A stretch of 20,088 nt of DNA from Desulfuromonadaceae bacterium (lineage in GTDB: Bacteria; Desulfobacterota; Desulfuromonadia; Geobacterales; Pseudopelobacteraceae), in assembly GCA_028686145.1 (NCBI GenBank), contig JAQUCQ010000019.1:1-20088 (forward strand), given 5' to 3'. The translations under genes were made by a program, and so were the position numbers. Shown piece by piece: positions 1 to 7,985 of the stretch; the first letter of the stretch is position 1, and every line of letters begins with the position of its first letter. The notes under the pieces were generated by a model. The model worked only from the letters and a program-made list of their open reading frames with translations. It did not search any database and was not told the origin of the DNA.

Positions 1-1177
1 CTCCATCAGTCATTCCGGTGACGTGGGCTTTGGGAATTGCGCTGACCGGCATGCTGTTTACGATGCAATTAAAGCCGGCTTCCCGGGCACTCTCCTCCGA
101 ATGCCCCACCATGGCAACTTCCGGGTCGGTAAAGATGGCCATGGGTGCAACCAGATAATCCATGGCACATTCACAGCCCTTGTTAAACATGTCATCAACC
201 GCGACAACAGCTTCTCTCGCGCCAACCGTGGCGATCATCATTTTGCCCACCACGTCACCGGCAGCCCAGATGCCGTCTACAGACGTACGCATGTTCTGGT
301 CAGTAACGATAAATCCTTTGCTGTCCAGCACCATGCCGGTTGTATTCAGCCCGATTCCTGACGTGGCCGGTACGGTACCGACCGCCAGAAGCAACTTTTC
401 ACAGGTGAATTCGCGCTGTATCCCACCCACAGCGGCATATACCACATTCAGCTCTCCGCTTTTATCCAGAGAGCAGACGGTCGCCTCCGTCACTATTTCG
501 ATGCCCTCTTTTTCCAGAATCTCCCGTAACGCCCCGGAAAGCTCGTGGTCGATGGTTGGCAGCAAGCAGGGGCCATGTTCAAGGATAGTCACCTTACACC
601 CCAGACGGTGGTACATCTGGCCCAGTTCGACCGCGATTACCCCCCCGCCGATAACAACGAGTGAGGCGGGAAGCTTTTTAAGCAGCAGGGAGCTCCGGCT
701 GGTGTCATAGGAGCATTTCTCCAGTCCCGGCAACGTGAGAATACGCGGGTCACCGCCGACTGCGACGAGAAAACGCTCGGACCGGTACTGCCGCTCGTCG
801 CACTCAACGGTGTGTGCGTCAGTGAATCGGGCGGTGCCTTTGACAAGTTCCAAGCCCTTCATGGTGCCGAGAACGTCAAGATAGCGTTCTTTGCGTAGTT
901 TTGTTACTACCGAGTCCCGGTGTTTGAAGAGCCGTTCTGCATCAACAGCATGTATTTCATTCTTGAGACCTATCCTGTTTCCCATGTGGGCTTCATGTCT
1001 GAAGAGTGCACTATGAATCAACGTTTTGCTCGGAATACAGCCCCAGTTGATACAGGTACCACCCAACACGCTTTTTTCGAACATAAGAACCCGTGCGCCG
1101 TAGCTTGTGGCGCGTAATGCAGCAGCAAAAGCGGTCGAGCCGGATCCTACTATTGCCAGGTCATACGTGGTACCCAT
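1..1177 (-). CDS. MerA-like pyridine nucleotide-disulfide oxidoreductase (partial, 3' end missing)
   Basis: 392 codons are visible and the reading frame is still open at the left edge of the window. The N-terminus carries an FAD-binding GSGSTA motif (residues 11-16) followed by the redox pair in GGTCINWGCIPSK (Cys42, Cys47). A second Rossmann motif, VVIGGGVIAVELG, and an AAGDV segment follow, which is the class I flavoprotein disulfide reductase order. The segment TDPEVAMVGHSEESA and then IPKAHVTGMTDG resembles mercuric reductase (VPRA..DTRGF) more than lipoamide dehydrogenase. No N-terminal HMA domain is present, and the C-terminal Cys pair diagnostic of true MerA lies outside the window. 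No merR, merT or merP gene is nearby. It is 94 nt downstream of the 120-aa gene but beyond that gene's terminator. A dihydrolipoyl dehydrogenase role for the glycine cleavage system is possible but less supported. The ATG at 1177 has only a weak purine-rich upstream site. Confidence 0.72.
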   Translation of the reverse strand, partial: MGTTYDLAIVGSGSTAFAAALRATSYGARVLMFEKSVLGGTCINWGCIPSKTLIHSALFRHEAHMGNRIGLKNEIHAVDAERLFKHRDSVVTKLRKERYLDVLGTMKGLELVKGTARFTDAHTVECDERQYRSERFLVAVGGDPRILTLPGLEKCSYDTSRSSLLLKKLPASLVVIGGGVIAVELGQMYHRLGCKVTILEHGPCLLPTIDHELSGALREILEKEGIEIVTEATVCSLDKSGELNVVYAAVGGIQREFTCEKLLLAVGTVPATSGIGLNTTGMVLDSKGFIVTDQNMRTSVDGIWAAGDVVGKMMIATVGAREAVVAVDDMFNKGCECAMDYLVAPMAIFTDPEVAMVGHSEESAREAGFNCIVNSMPVSAIPKAHVTGMTDG

Positions 1178-1212
1178 ACAGTCTCTTTTCAGGTTTATGC
1201 GTTATTGATATG

Positions 1213-1250
1213 CCAAAAACCGGAAAGGCTGCGTCCTTCAGCAGCCTTTC
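1213..1250 (-). terminator. Rho-independent terminator after the 120-aa gene
   Basis: A perfect 10-bp stem (1223-1232 with 1241-1250, arms GAAAGGCTGC/GCAGCCTTTC) encloses an 8-nt loop. On the minus strand it is followed by CGGTTTTTGG, a short T-run. It sits just after the stop at 1272 and before the MerA-like start at 1177. Confidence 0.75.
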
Positions 1251-1271
1251 TCCCCAGCGTAACCCGGTTTA

Positions 1272-1634
1272 TCATGAATCAACCGGATTTCCTTTTGTCT
1301 CAACATCATAGATTTCCATCAATGTTTCCGGAGTCAATGCGCACACATTGGTACGTGCGCCTGTCTTGCCCGCGTGAACCCATTCGACCTTGTCGCCGTT
1401 TTTATCATGCCGCAGGGTTATCCGGCTGCCGCCGACACGCTTGATCTCATCCCACATATCATCCATGGTTAATAAATCGATGCCCCCGATTTCATCACTT
1501 GCTCCGGTATGCTCTATGAACCGGTCGATCAGGTCATAATCAAGGAAATCCTCTTCTTTTCTCCACCACTTGACGAAGCAGTGCTTTTCATCCCGGCGTT
1601 CGTTAAGGGTGGCGATGATTTCACGTCCTCTCAT
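1272..1634 (-). CDS. Hypothetical protein, 120 aa
   Basis: I do not recognise the family. The start MRGREII at 1634 was chosen because GGAGG lies 6 nt upstream of it; an in-frame ATG 15 codons further upstream lacks a ribosome site. The product is soluble, with no signal peptide or membrane segment, rich in Asp/Glu and Lys/Arg, and predicted to be cytoplasmic. Noticeable segments are FVKWWRKEEDF near residue 20 and LTMDDMWDEIKRVGGSRITL in the middle. One Cys is near residue 23 and one in the C-terminal third. It is transcribed toward the MerA-like gene but separated from it by a strong terminator, and a TATAAT box upstream suggests its own promoter. It looks like a monocistronic gene. Confidence 0.65.
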   Translation of the reverse strand: MRGREIIATLNERRDEKHCFVKWWRKEEDFLDYDLIDRFIEHTGASDEIGGIDLLTMDDMWDEIKRVGGSRITLRHDKNGDKVEWVHAGKTGARTNVCALTPETLMEIYDVETKGNPVDS

Positions 1635-1690
1635 GGCACACCTCCATTGCCCATTATGCGAGCGGAATAATTTCTCCATCTCTTAAGTGT

Positions 1691-1696
1691 ATTATA
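1691..1696 (-). promoter_or_regulatory. Possible -10 box for the 120-aa gene
   Basis: A perfect TATAAT on the minus strand lies about 57 nt upstream of the chosen ATG at 1634. No good -35 hexamer is visible at 16-18 bp, so the call rests on the -10 alone. Confidence 0.3.
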
Positions 1697-1740
1697 CTCC
1701 TTGGAAACAAGCAGGTGTAGCTATTTATGCATGCATCTGG

Positions 1741-2706
1741 TCAGAGCAGAGTCTTGCGGAGAATTCTTTTCCGATGAATCGTGGTCCTGATTTCTATGTC
1801 ACCATTATATTCATTGAGAAGCGCTGGACTGTCCGGATTATGTTTGCGACAGTTGCTCTCGATCATTCCGGCATTAAAGGTGGCGTAGCAGTAGCTGCAG
1901 CGGAAGCGGCAGGTATTGTAGCTGCCCATGTCAACCGCTTCGGTACACCTGCAGGCATCCCGCTGGTTTTTGTCCCTTTTTAGGGAGGAGGTTACCTTGA
2001 ACAATTTTCGGATCAGCGTACCATCGATGCAGGCCCCGTGCCTGATGCCGATGGCTGCCAGATCCACCTCCTCGCTGCAGGTGAATATCTGGAGATTGTG
2101 GCGGTCGGCGCAGGCCTTGAATCCCCGTGCAAGTTGCTCAAGCGTTTCTCTCCATTCCGGAGCGGCGATGTCTTCCACTCTGATGCCGCTACCTGCCAGA
2201 GCCGTGCTCAAACGTCCCTGTCCCGTGCCGTAGCAATCATAGAAACTGATTACGAGCCGGCAGGTGGCAGCCGTTAGCCGGGCGGCGATTCGCTCCACCT
2301 GTTCAAGATGCCACGCTACCGGTGTAACACTGCTCAGGATGATAGGGTCATAGCGCCACACAACCCGTTCCGGCCCGATACGGCCGGCCAGTTCGAGCAT
2401 GGCGTCTATGCGCTCCTGCAACGGCGGTACGCCCGGTTCGAAAACGGCGTCATACGGGTTGAGGGTGAACTGGAAATAGTAATTGAGGCCCCGCACATCG
2501 AGCTCGTTCAGATGCTGCATGAGCGGTCGCGGGTATTTTGTCCAGAAACAGATGGCATCCACATCTTCCGGTTTCAGGCTGAACCCGGTGACCTGCCTGC
2601 TGTTGAAGGGGTTCACCCGGTAGAAGTATCCCGCTCGCACCCGGTTCATGAACCAGTCGGTATAAAAGGCCGGTATATCGGTGCGTCTGCTGGCGGAGAT
2701 GATCAT
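1741..2706 (-). CDS. DUF1848 family protein with C-terminal Cys cluster
   Basis: 321 aa. The N-terminus MIISASRRTDIPAFY and the later ICFWTKYP, FTLNPYD and VVWRYDPI segments fit the DUF1848 family as I remember it. The C-terminal third has a paired CRC (Cys252, Cys254) and then CRFRCSYCYA (Cys266, Cys270, Cys273), a CX3CX2C arrangement identical in spacing to the radical SAM 4Fe-4S motif but at the end rather than the start of the protein. The strand/helix rhythm of the first 240 residues would suit a TIM barrel; this is inference. No activity is assigned here. The start ATG (MIIS) lies 24 nt after the stop of the pseudouridine synthase, so the two are probably cotranscribed. No clear Shine-Dalgarno is visible, which suggests coupling to the upstream gene. 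Confidence 0.8.
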   Translation of the reverse strand: MIISASRRTDIPAFYTDWFMNRVRAGYFYRVNPFNSRQVTGFSLKPEDVDAICFWTKYPRPLMQHLNELDVRGLNYYFQFTLNPYDAVFEPGVPPLQERIDAMLELAGRIGPERVVWRYDPIILSSVTPVAWHLEQVERIAARLTAATCRLVISFYDCYGTGQGRLSTALAGSGIRVEDIAAPEWRETLEQLARGFKACADRHNLQIFTCSEEVDLAAIGIRHGACIDGTLIRKLFKVTSSLKRDKNQRDACRCTEAVDMGSYNTCRFRCSYCYATFNAGMIESNCRKHNPDSPALLNEYNGDIEIRTTIHRKRILRKTLL

Positions 2707-2730
2707 GGTCTACCGCACCATCGTATGGAA

Positions 2731-3444
2731 TCAGGCCGCCGGCACATCAATTTTTCCAACCAGACGGGTGAAAAAATCAGGGATGCCGGTCGTGAAGTGC
2801 AGCCGTTTGCCGGTAATCGGATGGGTGAAAGAGAGCGATCTGGCATGCAGTGCCAAGGTGCCATAGGAGTCATGTCCCGTGCCGTATTTTTTATCCCCTA
2901 CGACCGGGTGCCCTTTCTCCGACAAGTGGACCCGAATCTGGTGCTTGCGCCCGGTGAGAAGATGTATTTCCAGCACGGAGAATCCTTTGACCTCTTTCAA
3001 AACCGTATATTCGGTGTGGGATAGCTTGCCCCGGGCCGGGTCGGTGGTAGAATAGACCGTAAAAGCGCTGTTCTCGGTCAGGTAACTACTGATCGTTGCC
3101 GTCTTCGGTGCAACTGAGCCATAGGCAATCGTAAGGTAGTGTTTTTCGGTTTCCTGCCAATGCTCCTGCAGAAAGTTCTTGGCTGCTTCGCTCTTGGCAA
3201 AGACAAGGATACCGGAGGTCTCGCGATCAAGGCGATGGACGATGTAGACCCGGTTCCGGGAACGGGGATCTCCCTTGCGCACATATTCGTTAAGAATCGT
3301 GTGGACCGTTCTCGACTTGTCCCGCTCCGTCCCCATGGTCAGCAGGCCGCACGGTTTTTCCACGACGATGATGTCCTTGTCCTCGTGAAGAACGGCAAGC
3401 CCTTTGGGCTGGTATTTCTTCGGCGGGAGTTTTGTTGTGGGCAT
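2731..3444 (-). CDS. RluA-family pseudouridine synthase
   Basis: 237 aa. The catalytic motif HRLDRETSG is at residues 70-78 with Asp73 as the nucleophile, and the family's C-terminal GRKHQIRVHL and GHPVVGDKKYG blocks follow. The enzyme isomerises uridine to pseudouridine in rRNA or tRNA. The chain starts almost directly in the catalytic domain, with no N-terminal S4 RNA-binding domain, so it is a short RluA/RluC-like member rather than RluD-like. The exact RNA site cannot be told from sequence. It is the first gene of a minus-strand pair with the DUF1848 gene and reads divergently from gcvT across a 174-nt gap. A weak purine-rich site, GAGAAAG, precedes the ATG. Confidence 0.9.
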   Translation of the reverse strand: MPTTKLPPKKYQPKGLAVLHEDKDIIVVEKPCGLLTMGTERDKSRTVHTILNEYVRKGDPRSRNRVYIVHRLDRETSGILVFAKSEAAKNFLQEHWQETEKHYLTIAYGSVAPKTATISSYLTENSAFTVYSTTDPARGKLSHTEYTVLKEVKGFSVLEIHLLTGRKHQIRVHLSEKGHPVVGDKKYGTGHDSYGTLALHARSLSFTHPITGKRLHFTTGIPDFFTRLVGKIDVPAA

Positions 3445-3532
3445 GAATATTCTTTCTCGAAAAAAGTTTTTTCAGGTTGCGTGGGGGAAGCATTTCCACT
3501 AACATGTCGGAAATTTCAACCTGCCATACATT

Positions 3533-3562
3533 TATAATGTGCTTCCGATTATTCCTCGTCAA
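3533..3562. promoter_or_regulatory. Possible overlapping divergent promoters (gcvT / pseudouridine synthase)
   Basis: On the plus strand a perfect TATAAT (3533-3538) lies about 80 nt before gcvT, but without a good -35. On the minus strand TTGACG (3557-3562) and CATTAT (3534-3539) are separated by 17 bp and could drive the pseudouridine synthase. The two -10 elements overlap, so the transcripts may compete. Confidence 0.3.
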
Positions 3563-3618
3563 TCTCCTTCCGGAACACCAGCATCTGAAAAACATAAACT
3601 ACACTGGGAGAACATACA

Positions 3619-4710
3619 ATGAATGATCAGTTACAAGCAACGCCGATCTGTGGTCGGCACCGTGACTTGAATGCCCTGATGGCTCCGTTTGGCGGCTGGG
3701 ATATGCCGATCCAGTACGAAGGAATTATTGCCGAGCACAGCTGGTGCCGCACCCAGGCTGCGCTGTTTGATATCTGTCATATGGGTGAGTTTCTTTTTCA
3801 GGGTGATTTCGAGGCCAGCGGCCTTGAAGATGTTTTTACCTTTTCGGTGAAAACGATTCCGCTTGGGCGCTCACGCTACGGCTTTCTGCTCAATGAGCAA
3901 GGGGGGATCATCGACGACCTGATCGTTTTTCGCCTGGCCGAGGATAAGGTCATGATCGTGGTCAATGCGGCCACGGCGCCCAAGGATTTTGCCGCCATTA
4001 CGGCTCGTCTGCACGGTGGCGAATTTTCCGACATCACCGCTGCTACCGGCAAGCTGGATCTTCAGGGGCCGCTCTCCCGCTACGTCATGGTTGAACTGCT
4101 GGGGGAGGAAATCGCAGCAATTCCTTATTTCAAATTCATCACCATGAATATTCTTGGCGTCGAAGCGATTGTCAGCCGCACCGGGTATACCGGTGAGCTG
4201 GGATATGAAATCTTTATTCCGGCGGAAAAAGTCTGCGAGCTGTGGGATCTGCTGTTGACGGACGAACGTGTCAAACCGGCCGGCCTTGGGGCGCGGGACG
4301 TGCTGCGGCTTGAAGTGGGCTATTCACTGTACGGCAGTGATATTGATGAGGACACCACACCGCTTGAAGCGGGGTTGGAAGGGTTTGTCAACTTCGACAA
4401 ATCGTTTATCGGCAAAGAGGCCCTGCTGCGCATGAAACAACAGGGTGTGCCTCGGAAAAAGGTGGCGTTCGAGGTCAATGGCCGTCGTTCGCCGCGCCAT
4501 CACTATGAGCTCTGCTTTGAAGGGGAAACTGTCGGCGCTGTAACCAGCGGCGTGTTTTCGCCGATGCTCGGCAGAGGCATCGGCATCGGCTTTGTCAAGC
4601 CGGAGCTGACGTCCCTTGGCACGCCACTTACCATTCGTCACGAGCGGGTCAGCATGGAAGCGACCGTTTGCGAGTTGCCGTTCTTTCGGGACGGGTCGGT
4701 CAGGTCGTAA
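3619..4710 (+). CDS. gcvT: Glycine cleavage system T protein (aminomethyltransferase)
   Basis: 363 aa, the normal length for GcvT. The protein takes the aminomethyl group from lipoyl-GcvH, releases ammonia and forms 5,10-methylenetetrahydrofolate. Recognisable blocks are the N-terminal FGGWDMPIQYEG, the folate-pocket GGIIDDLIVFRL (Asp99/Asp100), SRTGYTGELGYEIF and GLGARDVLRLEVGY, followed by the C-terminal barrel with GAVTSGVFSPMLGRGIGIG. A GGGAGA ribosome site lies about 10 nt before the ATG. It is the first gene of the gcv-lip operon; the next gene, gcvH, starts 74 nt downstream. Confidence 0.97.
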   Translation: MNDQLQATPICGRHRDLNALMAPFGGWDMPIQYEGIIAEHSWCRTQAALFDICHMGEFLFQGDFEASGLEDVFTFSVKTIPLGRSRYGFLLNEQGGIIDDLIVFRLAEDKVMIVVNAATAPKDFAAITARLHGGEFSDITAATGKLDLQGPLSRYVMVELLGEEIAAIPYFKFITMNILGVEAIVSRTGYTGELGYEIFIPAEKVCELWDLLLTDERVKPAGLGARDVLRLEVGYSLYGSDIDEDTTPLEAGLEGFVNFDKSFIGKEALLRMKQQGVPRKKVAFEVNGRRSPRHHYELCFEGETVGAVTSGVFSPMLGRGIGIGFVKPELTSLGTPLTIRHERVSMEATVCELPFFRDGSVRS

Positions 4711-4784
4711 ACAAATGCACCCGGCACAGCTGTTGCGGCTGAGTTCAGTTTTTATTTTTCACATCCAAGAGGGAGGAATGAACG

Positions 4785-5156
4785 ATGAGCATGTATTTCA
4801 CCAAGGAACATGAGTGGGTCAAGGTAAAAGAGGGGATTGGCGCGGTTGGCATCAGCGAGCACGCTGCCCATGAACTGGGTGATATCACCTTCGTGGAGCT
4901 GCCCAAGATGGGTGCTGTCGTCAAGCAGTTTGCGATGCTGGGCAGTATCGAGTCGGTCAAGGCTGCCAGCGATATCTTTGCCCCGGTTTCCGGCACGGTT
5001 GTCAAGGTGAATGAAGCGTTGGAGACGGCCCCCGAGATCGTCAACGAGAGCGCTGAGGATGCCGGTTGGATGGCCTGGATCGAAATAGCCGATGAGTCGG
5101 AGCTGGAGAACCTGATGACCCAGGGACAGTACGACGACTACCTTAAAACTCTGTAG
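4785..5156 (+). CDS. gcvH: Glycine cleavage system H protein (lipoyl carrier)
   Basis: 123 aa, typical length. It is the swinging-arm carrier: lipoate attached to a lysine accepts the aminomethyl group from the P protein and delivers it to T. The lipoylation site is in GSIESVKAASD, with Lys59 as the modified residue, and the family N-terminus FTKEHEWVK is present. The start is fixed by GGAGG 8-9 nt upstream of ATG 4785; a nearer ATG at 4778 is out of frame. Two genes for making the lipoyl group (lipM-like and lipA) lie in the same operon, which suggests this protein is their main client. Confidence 0.97.
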   Translation: MSMYFTKEHEWVKVKEGIGAVGISEHAAHELGDITFVELPKMGAVVKQFAMLGSIESVKAASDIFAPVSGTVVKVNEALETAPEIVNESAEDAGWMAWIEIADESELENLMTQGQYDDYLKTL

Positions 5157-5166
5157 GAGTCTATTT

Positions 5167-6513
5167 ATGAACGACAGCCATTACTGCCCCCATACGCCGG
5201 AAGAGATCAGTGAAATGCTCTCCGTGATCGGTGTTGCCAGCGTTGAAGAACTGTTTGCGCCGATCCCGGGTGAACTGCGGGCCAAAACTTTTAATATTCC
5301 GCCAGGCATGTCCGAGTTTGAGACCTTCAGCAGGATGCAGGCCATCGCCGCTGAAAACAGCGGGAAAATGCTCAACTTCATCGGCGGCGGTTTTTATGAT
5401 CACATCATTCCCTCCGTGGTGGACCACCTCTCCGGCCGCGCAGAGTTTTACACCGCTTACACCCCCTACCAGCCGGAGTGTTCGCAGGGAACGTTGCAGG
5501 CGCTGTTCGAGTACCAGACCGCCATCTGCCGACTGACCGGGCTGGATGTTTCCAACGCGTCGCTTTACGACGGCGGGACGTCCTGCGCCGAGGCGGCGAT
5601 GATGTCCCTGCGCATAACCGGCCGTAACAAAATTGTCGTGGATGGCTGTGTCAGCCCCTTTTCCCGGCAGGTGCTCAAGACCTATCTCTTTAATCTGAAT
5701 GTGGACGTTATTGAGATTCCGCCGCTGGATGGGCTGCTCAATCGTGCGGAACTGGCTGCCGTGCTTGATGACAGTGTTGCTGCAGTACTGGTGCAGAACC
5801 CCAACTTCTTTGGCAGCATTGAGGATTTTACTGCTCTTGCAGACCAGGTTCATGGAGCCGGAGCGCTTTTAATCGGCTCAATCTACCCGATCTCGCTCGG
5901 CATAGTGAAGTCCCCCGGTGAAATGGGGATGGATATCGCCGTGGGAGACGGTCAGAGCCTCGGTAATCCGCTCTCCTTCGGCGGGCCTTCTTTCGGCTTT
6001 ATCGCCGCCAAGAAGAAACTTATCCGCAATATGCCGGGTCGTATTGTCGGCGAGACCGTTGACAAAAACGGCAAGCGTGGCTTCGTGCTGACGCTGCAGG
6101 CCCGCGAACAGCACATCAAACGCCATAAGGCCACCTCGAATATCTGCAGTAACCAGGGGTTGTGCGCCCTGCGGGGGCTTATTTTCCTTACTTCCGTCGG
6201 TAAAGAGGGGCTTGCCGAGCTGGCCCGCCTGAACCGTGACAAAGCCGAGTACGCCAAGGTGCAGTTGGCTAAAATCCCGGGGGTAACCGTGCTGCAGTCG
6301 GCTGTTACGTTTAACGAATTTACCCTCTCCCTGCCGAGGCGGGCCGATGCCGTGGTTGCGGGCATGCTCGAACATGGCATTGCGGCGGGGGTCCCGCTGG
6401 GGCAGTATTATGAAGGCTCGGAGAACTGCCTCGTGGTGACGGTGACCGAGAAGCGCACCAGAAAAGAAATTGATTTATTTGCCAAGGAGCTGGAGGTGGC
6501 GCTATGCAACTGA
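5167..6513 (+). CDS. gcvPA: Glycine dehydrogenase (decarboxylating) subunit 1
   Basis: 448 aa. This is the N-terminal half of the split P protein, which decarboxylates glycine with PLP and loads the aminomethyl group onto GcvH. Diagnostic segments are FIGGGFYDHIIP, YTPYQPECSQGTLQALFEYQ, ASLYDGGTSCAEA and the C-terminal RGFVLTLQAREQHIKRHKATSNICSNQ. It lacks the PLP lysine, which is in subunit 2, as expected for the bacterial/archaeal split form. TAGGAG precedes the ATG, 10 nt after the gcvH stop. Its last 10 nt overlap the start of gcvPB, pointing to translational coupling and equal subunit amounts. Confidence 0.97.
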   Translation: MNDSHYCPHTPEEISEMLSVIGVASVEELFAPIPGELRAKTFNIPPGMSEFETFSRMQAIAAENSGKMLNFIGGGFYDHIIPSVVDHLSGRAEFYTAYTPYQPECSQGTLQALFEYQTAICRLTGLDVSNASLYDGGTSCAEAAMMSLRITGRNKIVVDGCVSPFSRQVLKTYLFNLNVDVIEIPPLDGLLNRAELAAVLDDSVAAVLVQNPNFFGSIEDFTALADQVHGAGALLIGSIYPISLGIVKSPGEMGMDIAVGDGQSLGNPLSFGGPSFGFIAAKKKLIRNMPGRIVGETVDKNGKRGFVLTLQAREQHIKRHKATSNICSNQGLCALRGLIFLTSVGKEGLAELARLNRDKAEYAKVQLAKIPGVTVLQSAVTFNEFTLSLPRRADAVVAGMLEHGIAAGVPLGQYYEGSENCLVVTVTEKRTRKEIDLFAKELEVALCN

Positions 6514-7952
6514 TCTATGAACAATCCACCCCCGGTCGCCGCGGCGTTAAGCTGCCGGCATCCGATGTTCCGGCCGCATCTGCGCTGCCGGATACTCTGC
6601 TCCGTGCGGAACCCGCCGGTCTGGCCGAAGTTTCCGAACTGGACCTGGTGCGGCATTTTACCAACCTGTCCCGCCGGAACTTTTCGGTGGACACCAATTT
6701 CTACCCGCTCGGTTCCTGTACGATGAAGTACAACGCCAAAGTGCTGGAGAACGCGGCGGCCCTGTTTGCGCCATTCCATCCGATGACGGCACTGCTGCCG
6801 GGCGGTGTGGATTTTTGCCAGGGGACGCTCGGGATGCTGTATGACCTGGGGCAGTTGCTGGCCGATATCACCGGCATGGACGAAGTTACGACTCAGCCGC
6901 TGGCCGGTGCTCATGGCGAAATGACCGGGATTCTCCTGATTTCGGCTTACCATGCTGCCAACGGGAACAAGGCCAAAAAGAAATACGTGGTAGTCCCCGA
7001 TTCGTCCCACGGTACCAATCCCGCCTCGGCGTCGATTGCCGGGTACGAGATCATCACCGTGCCGACCGCCTCCTATGGCGATATGGATCTGGAACTGTTC
7101 AAAGCGGCGATGACCGACGAAGTTGCGGCGGTTATGATGACCTGCCCCAACACGCTGGGCCTGTTCAACCCGCATATCAAGGAGATCAGCGACATCGCCC
7201 ATTCCCACGGGGCGCTGATGTATTACGACGGCGCCAACCTTAATGCCATCATGGGCAAGGTCAAGCCGGGAGATGTCGGCTTTGATGTGGTTCACGTCAA
7301 CCTGCACAAAACCTTCGGCACGCCTCACGGCGGCGGCGGTCCCGGTTCCGGGCCGGTCGGGGTCAAAAAGGCGTTGATCCCCTTTTTGCCGCAGCCGCGC
7401 ATCGTCATGGATGACGACGGCAAACTGCTGCTGGAAACCGCCAACCCGGGTACCATCGGGCGCACGGCTAATTTCTTCGGCAACTTCGGGGTGATGGCCA
7501 AAGCCTATGCCTACATCATTATGCTTGGCCGTGAAGGCTTGATCCGCGTTTCCGAGCAGGCGGTGCTGAATGCCAATTACATCAAGGAAAAACTGAAAGC
7601 CTATTACGATCTCCCCTATGACATGACCTGCATGCATGAATGCGTCTTTTCCGCTTCCAAGCAACTGGAACATGGCGTGCATGCCATCGACATCGCCAAA
7701 TTCCTGATCGACAAAGGGTATCACCCTCCTACGGTCTATTTCCCGATGATCGTCAAGGAGGCCATCATGATTGAGCCGACCGAAACCGAAAGCAAGGCTG
7801 CCATGGACGCCTTCATTGCGGTGATGATCGATGCGGCCCAGACCGCCGAGAGCAACCCACAGGCGCTGCACGACGCACCGCTGACCATGCCGATATCGCG
7901 GCTGGACGAGACCAAGGCGGCCCGCGATCAGAACGTCTGTTGTATCGGCTGA
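6504..7952 (+). CDS. gcvPB: Glycine dehydrogenase (decarboxylating) subunit 2
   Basis: 482 aa. This is the C-terminal, PLP-binding half of the split P protein. The cofactor lysine is in VHVNLHKTFGTPHGGGGPG (Lys269), followed by the glycine-rich loop. Other family blocks are NFYPLGSCTMKYN, QPLAGAHGEMTG, PDSSHGTNPASA and the C-terminal MIEPTETESK. The start overlaps the end of gcvPA; an upstream GGAG within gcvPA (AAGGAGCTGGAGGTGGC) serves as the ribosome site. The C-terminus ends in a CCIG motif of no known importance. Confidence 0.97.
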   Translation: MQLIYEQSTPGRRGVKLPASDVPAASALPDTLLRAEPAGLAEVSELDLVRHFTNLSRRNFSVDTNFYPLGSCTMKYNAKVLENAAALFAPFHPMTALLPGGVDFCQGTLGMLYDLGQLLADITGMDEVTTQPLAGAHGEMTGILLISAYHAANGNKAKKKYVVVPDSSHGTNPASASIAGYEIITVPTASYGDMDLELFKAAMTDEVAAVMMTCPNTLGLFNPHIKEISDIAHSHGALMYYDGANLNAIMGKVKPGDVGFDVVHVNLHKTFGTPHGGGGPGSGPVGVKKALIPFLPQPRIVMDDDGKLLLETANPGTIGRTANFFGNFGVMAKAYAYIIMLGREGLIRVSEQAVLNANYIKEKLKAYYDLPYDMTCMHECVFSASKQLEHGVHAIDIAKFLIDKGYHPPTVYFPMIVKEAIMIEPTETESKAAMDAFIAVMIDAAQTAESNPQALHDAPLTMPISRLDETKAARDQNVCCIG

Positions 7953-7985
7953 ACATGATTTTTAGTGGAAACATGTGACTGCGGA

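Noticed and set aside
3290..3595. 101-codon minus-strand frame over the pseudouridine synthase start
   Set aside because: Overlaps the well-supported synthase in another frame and has no ribosome site or recognisable motif.
3445..3618. Glycine riboswitch upstream of gcvT
   Set aside because: The 174-nt gap has none of the conserved aptamer segments and no tandem structure; there is only a -10 box and a ribosome site.
5161..7871. Long minus-strand frames (up to 487 codons) across gcvPA and gcvPB
   Set aside because: They are antisense to strongly supported P-protein genes; open only because of the GC-rich codon pattern.
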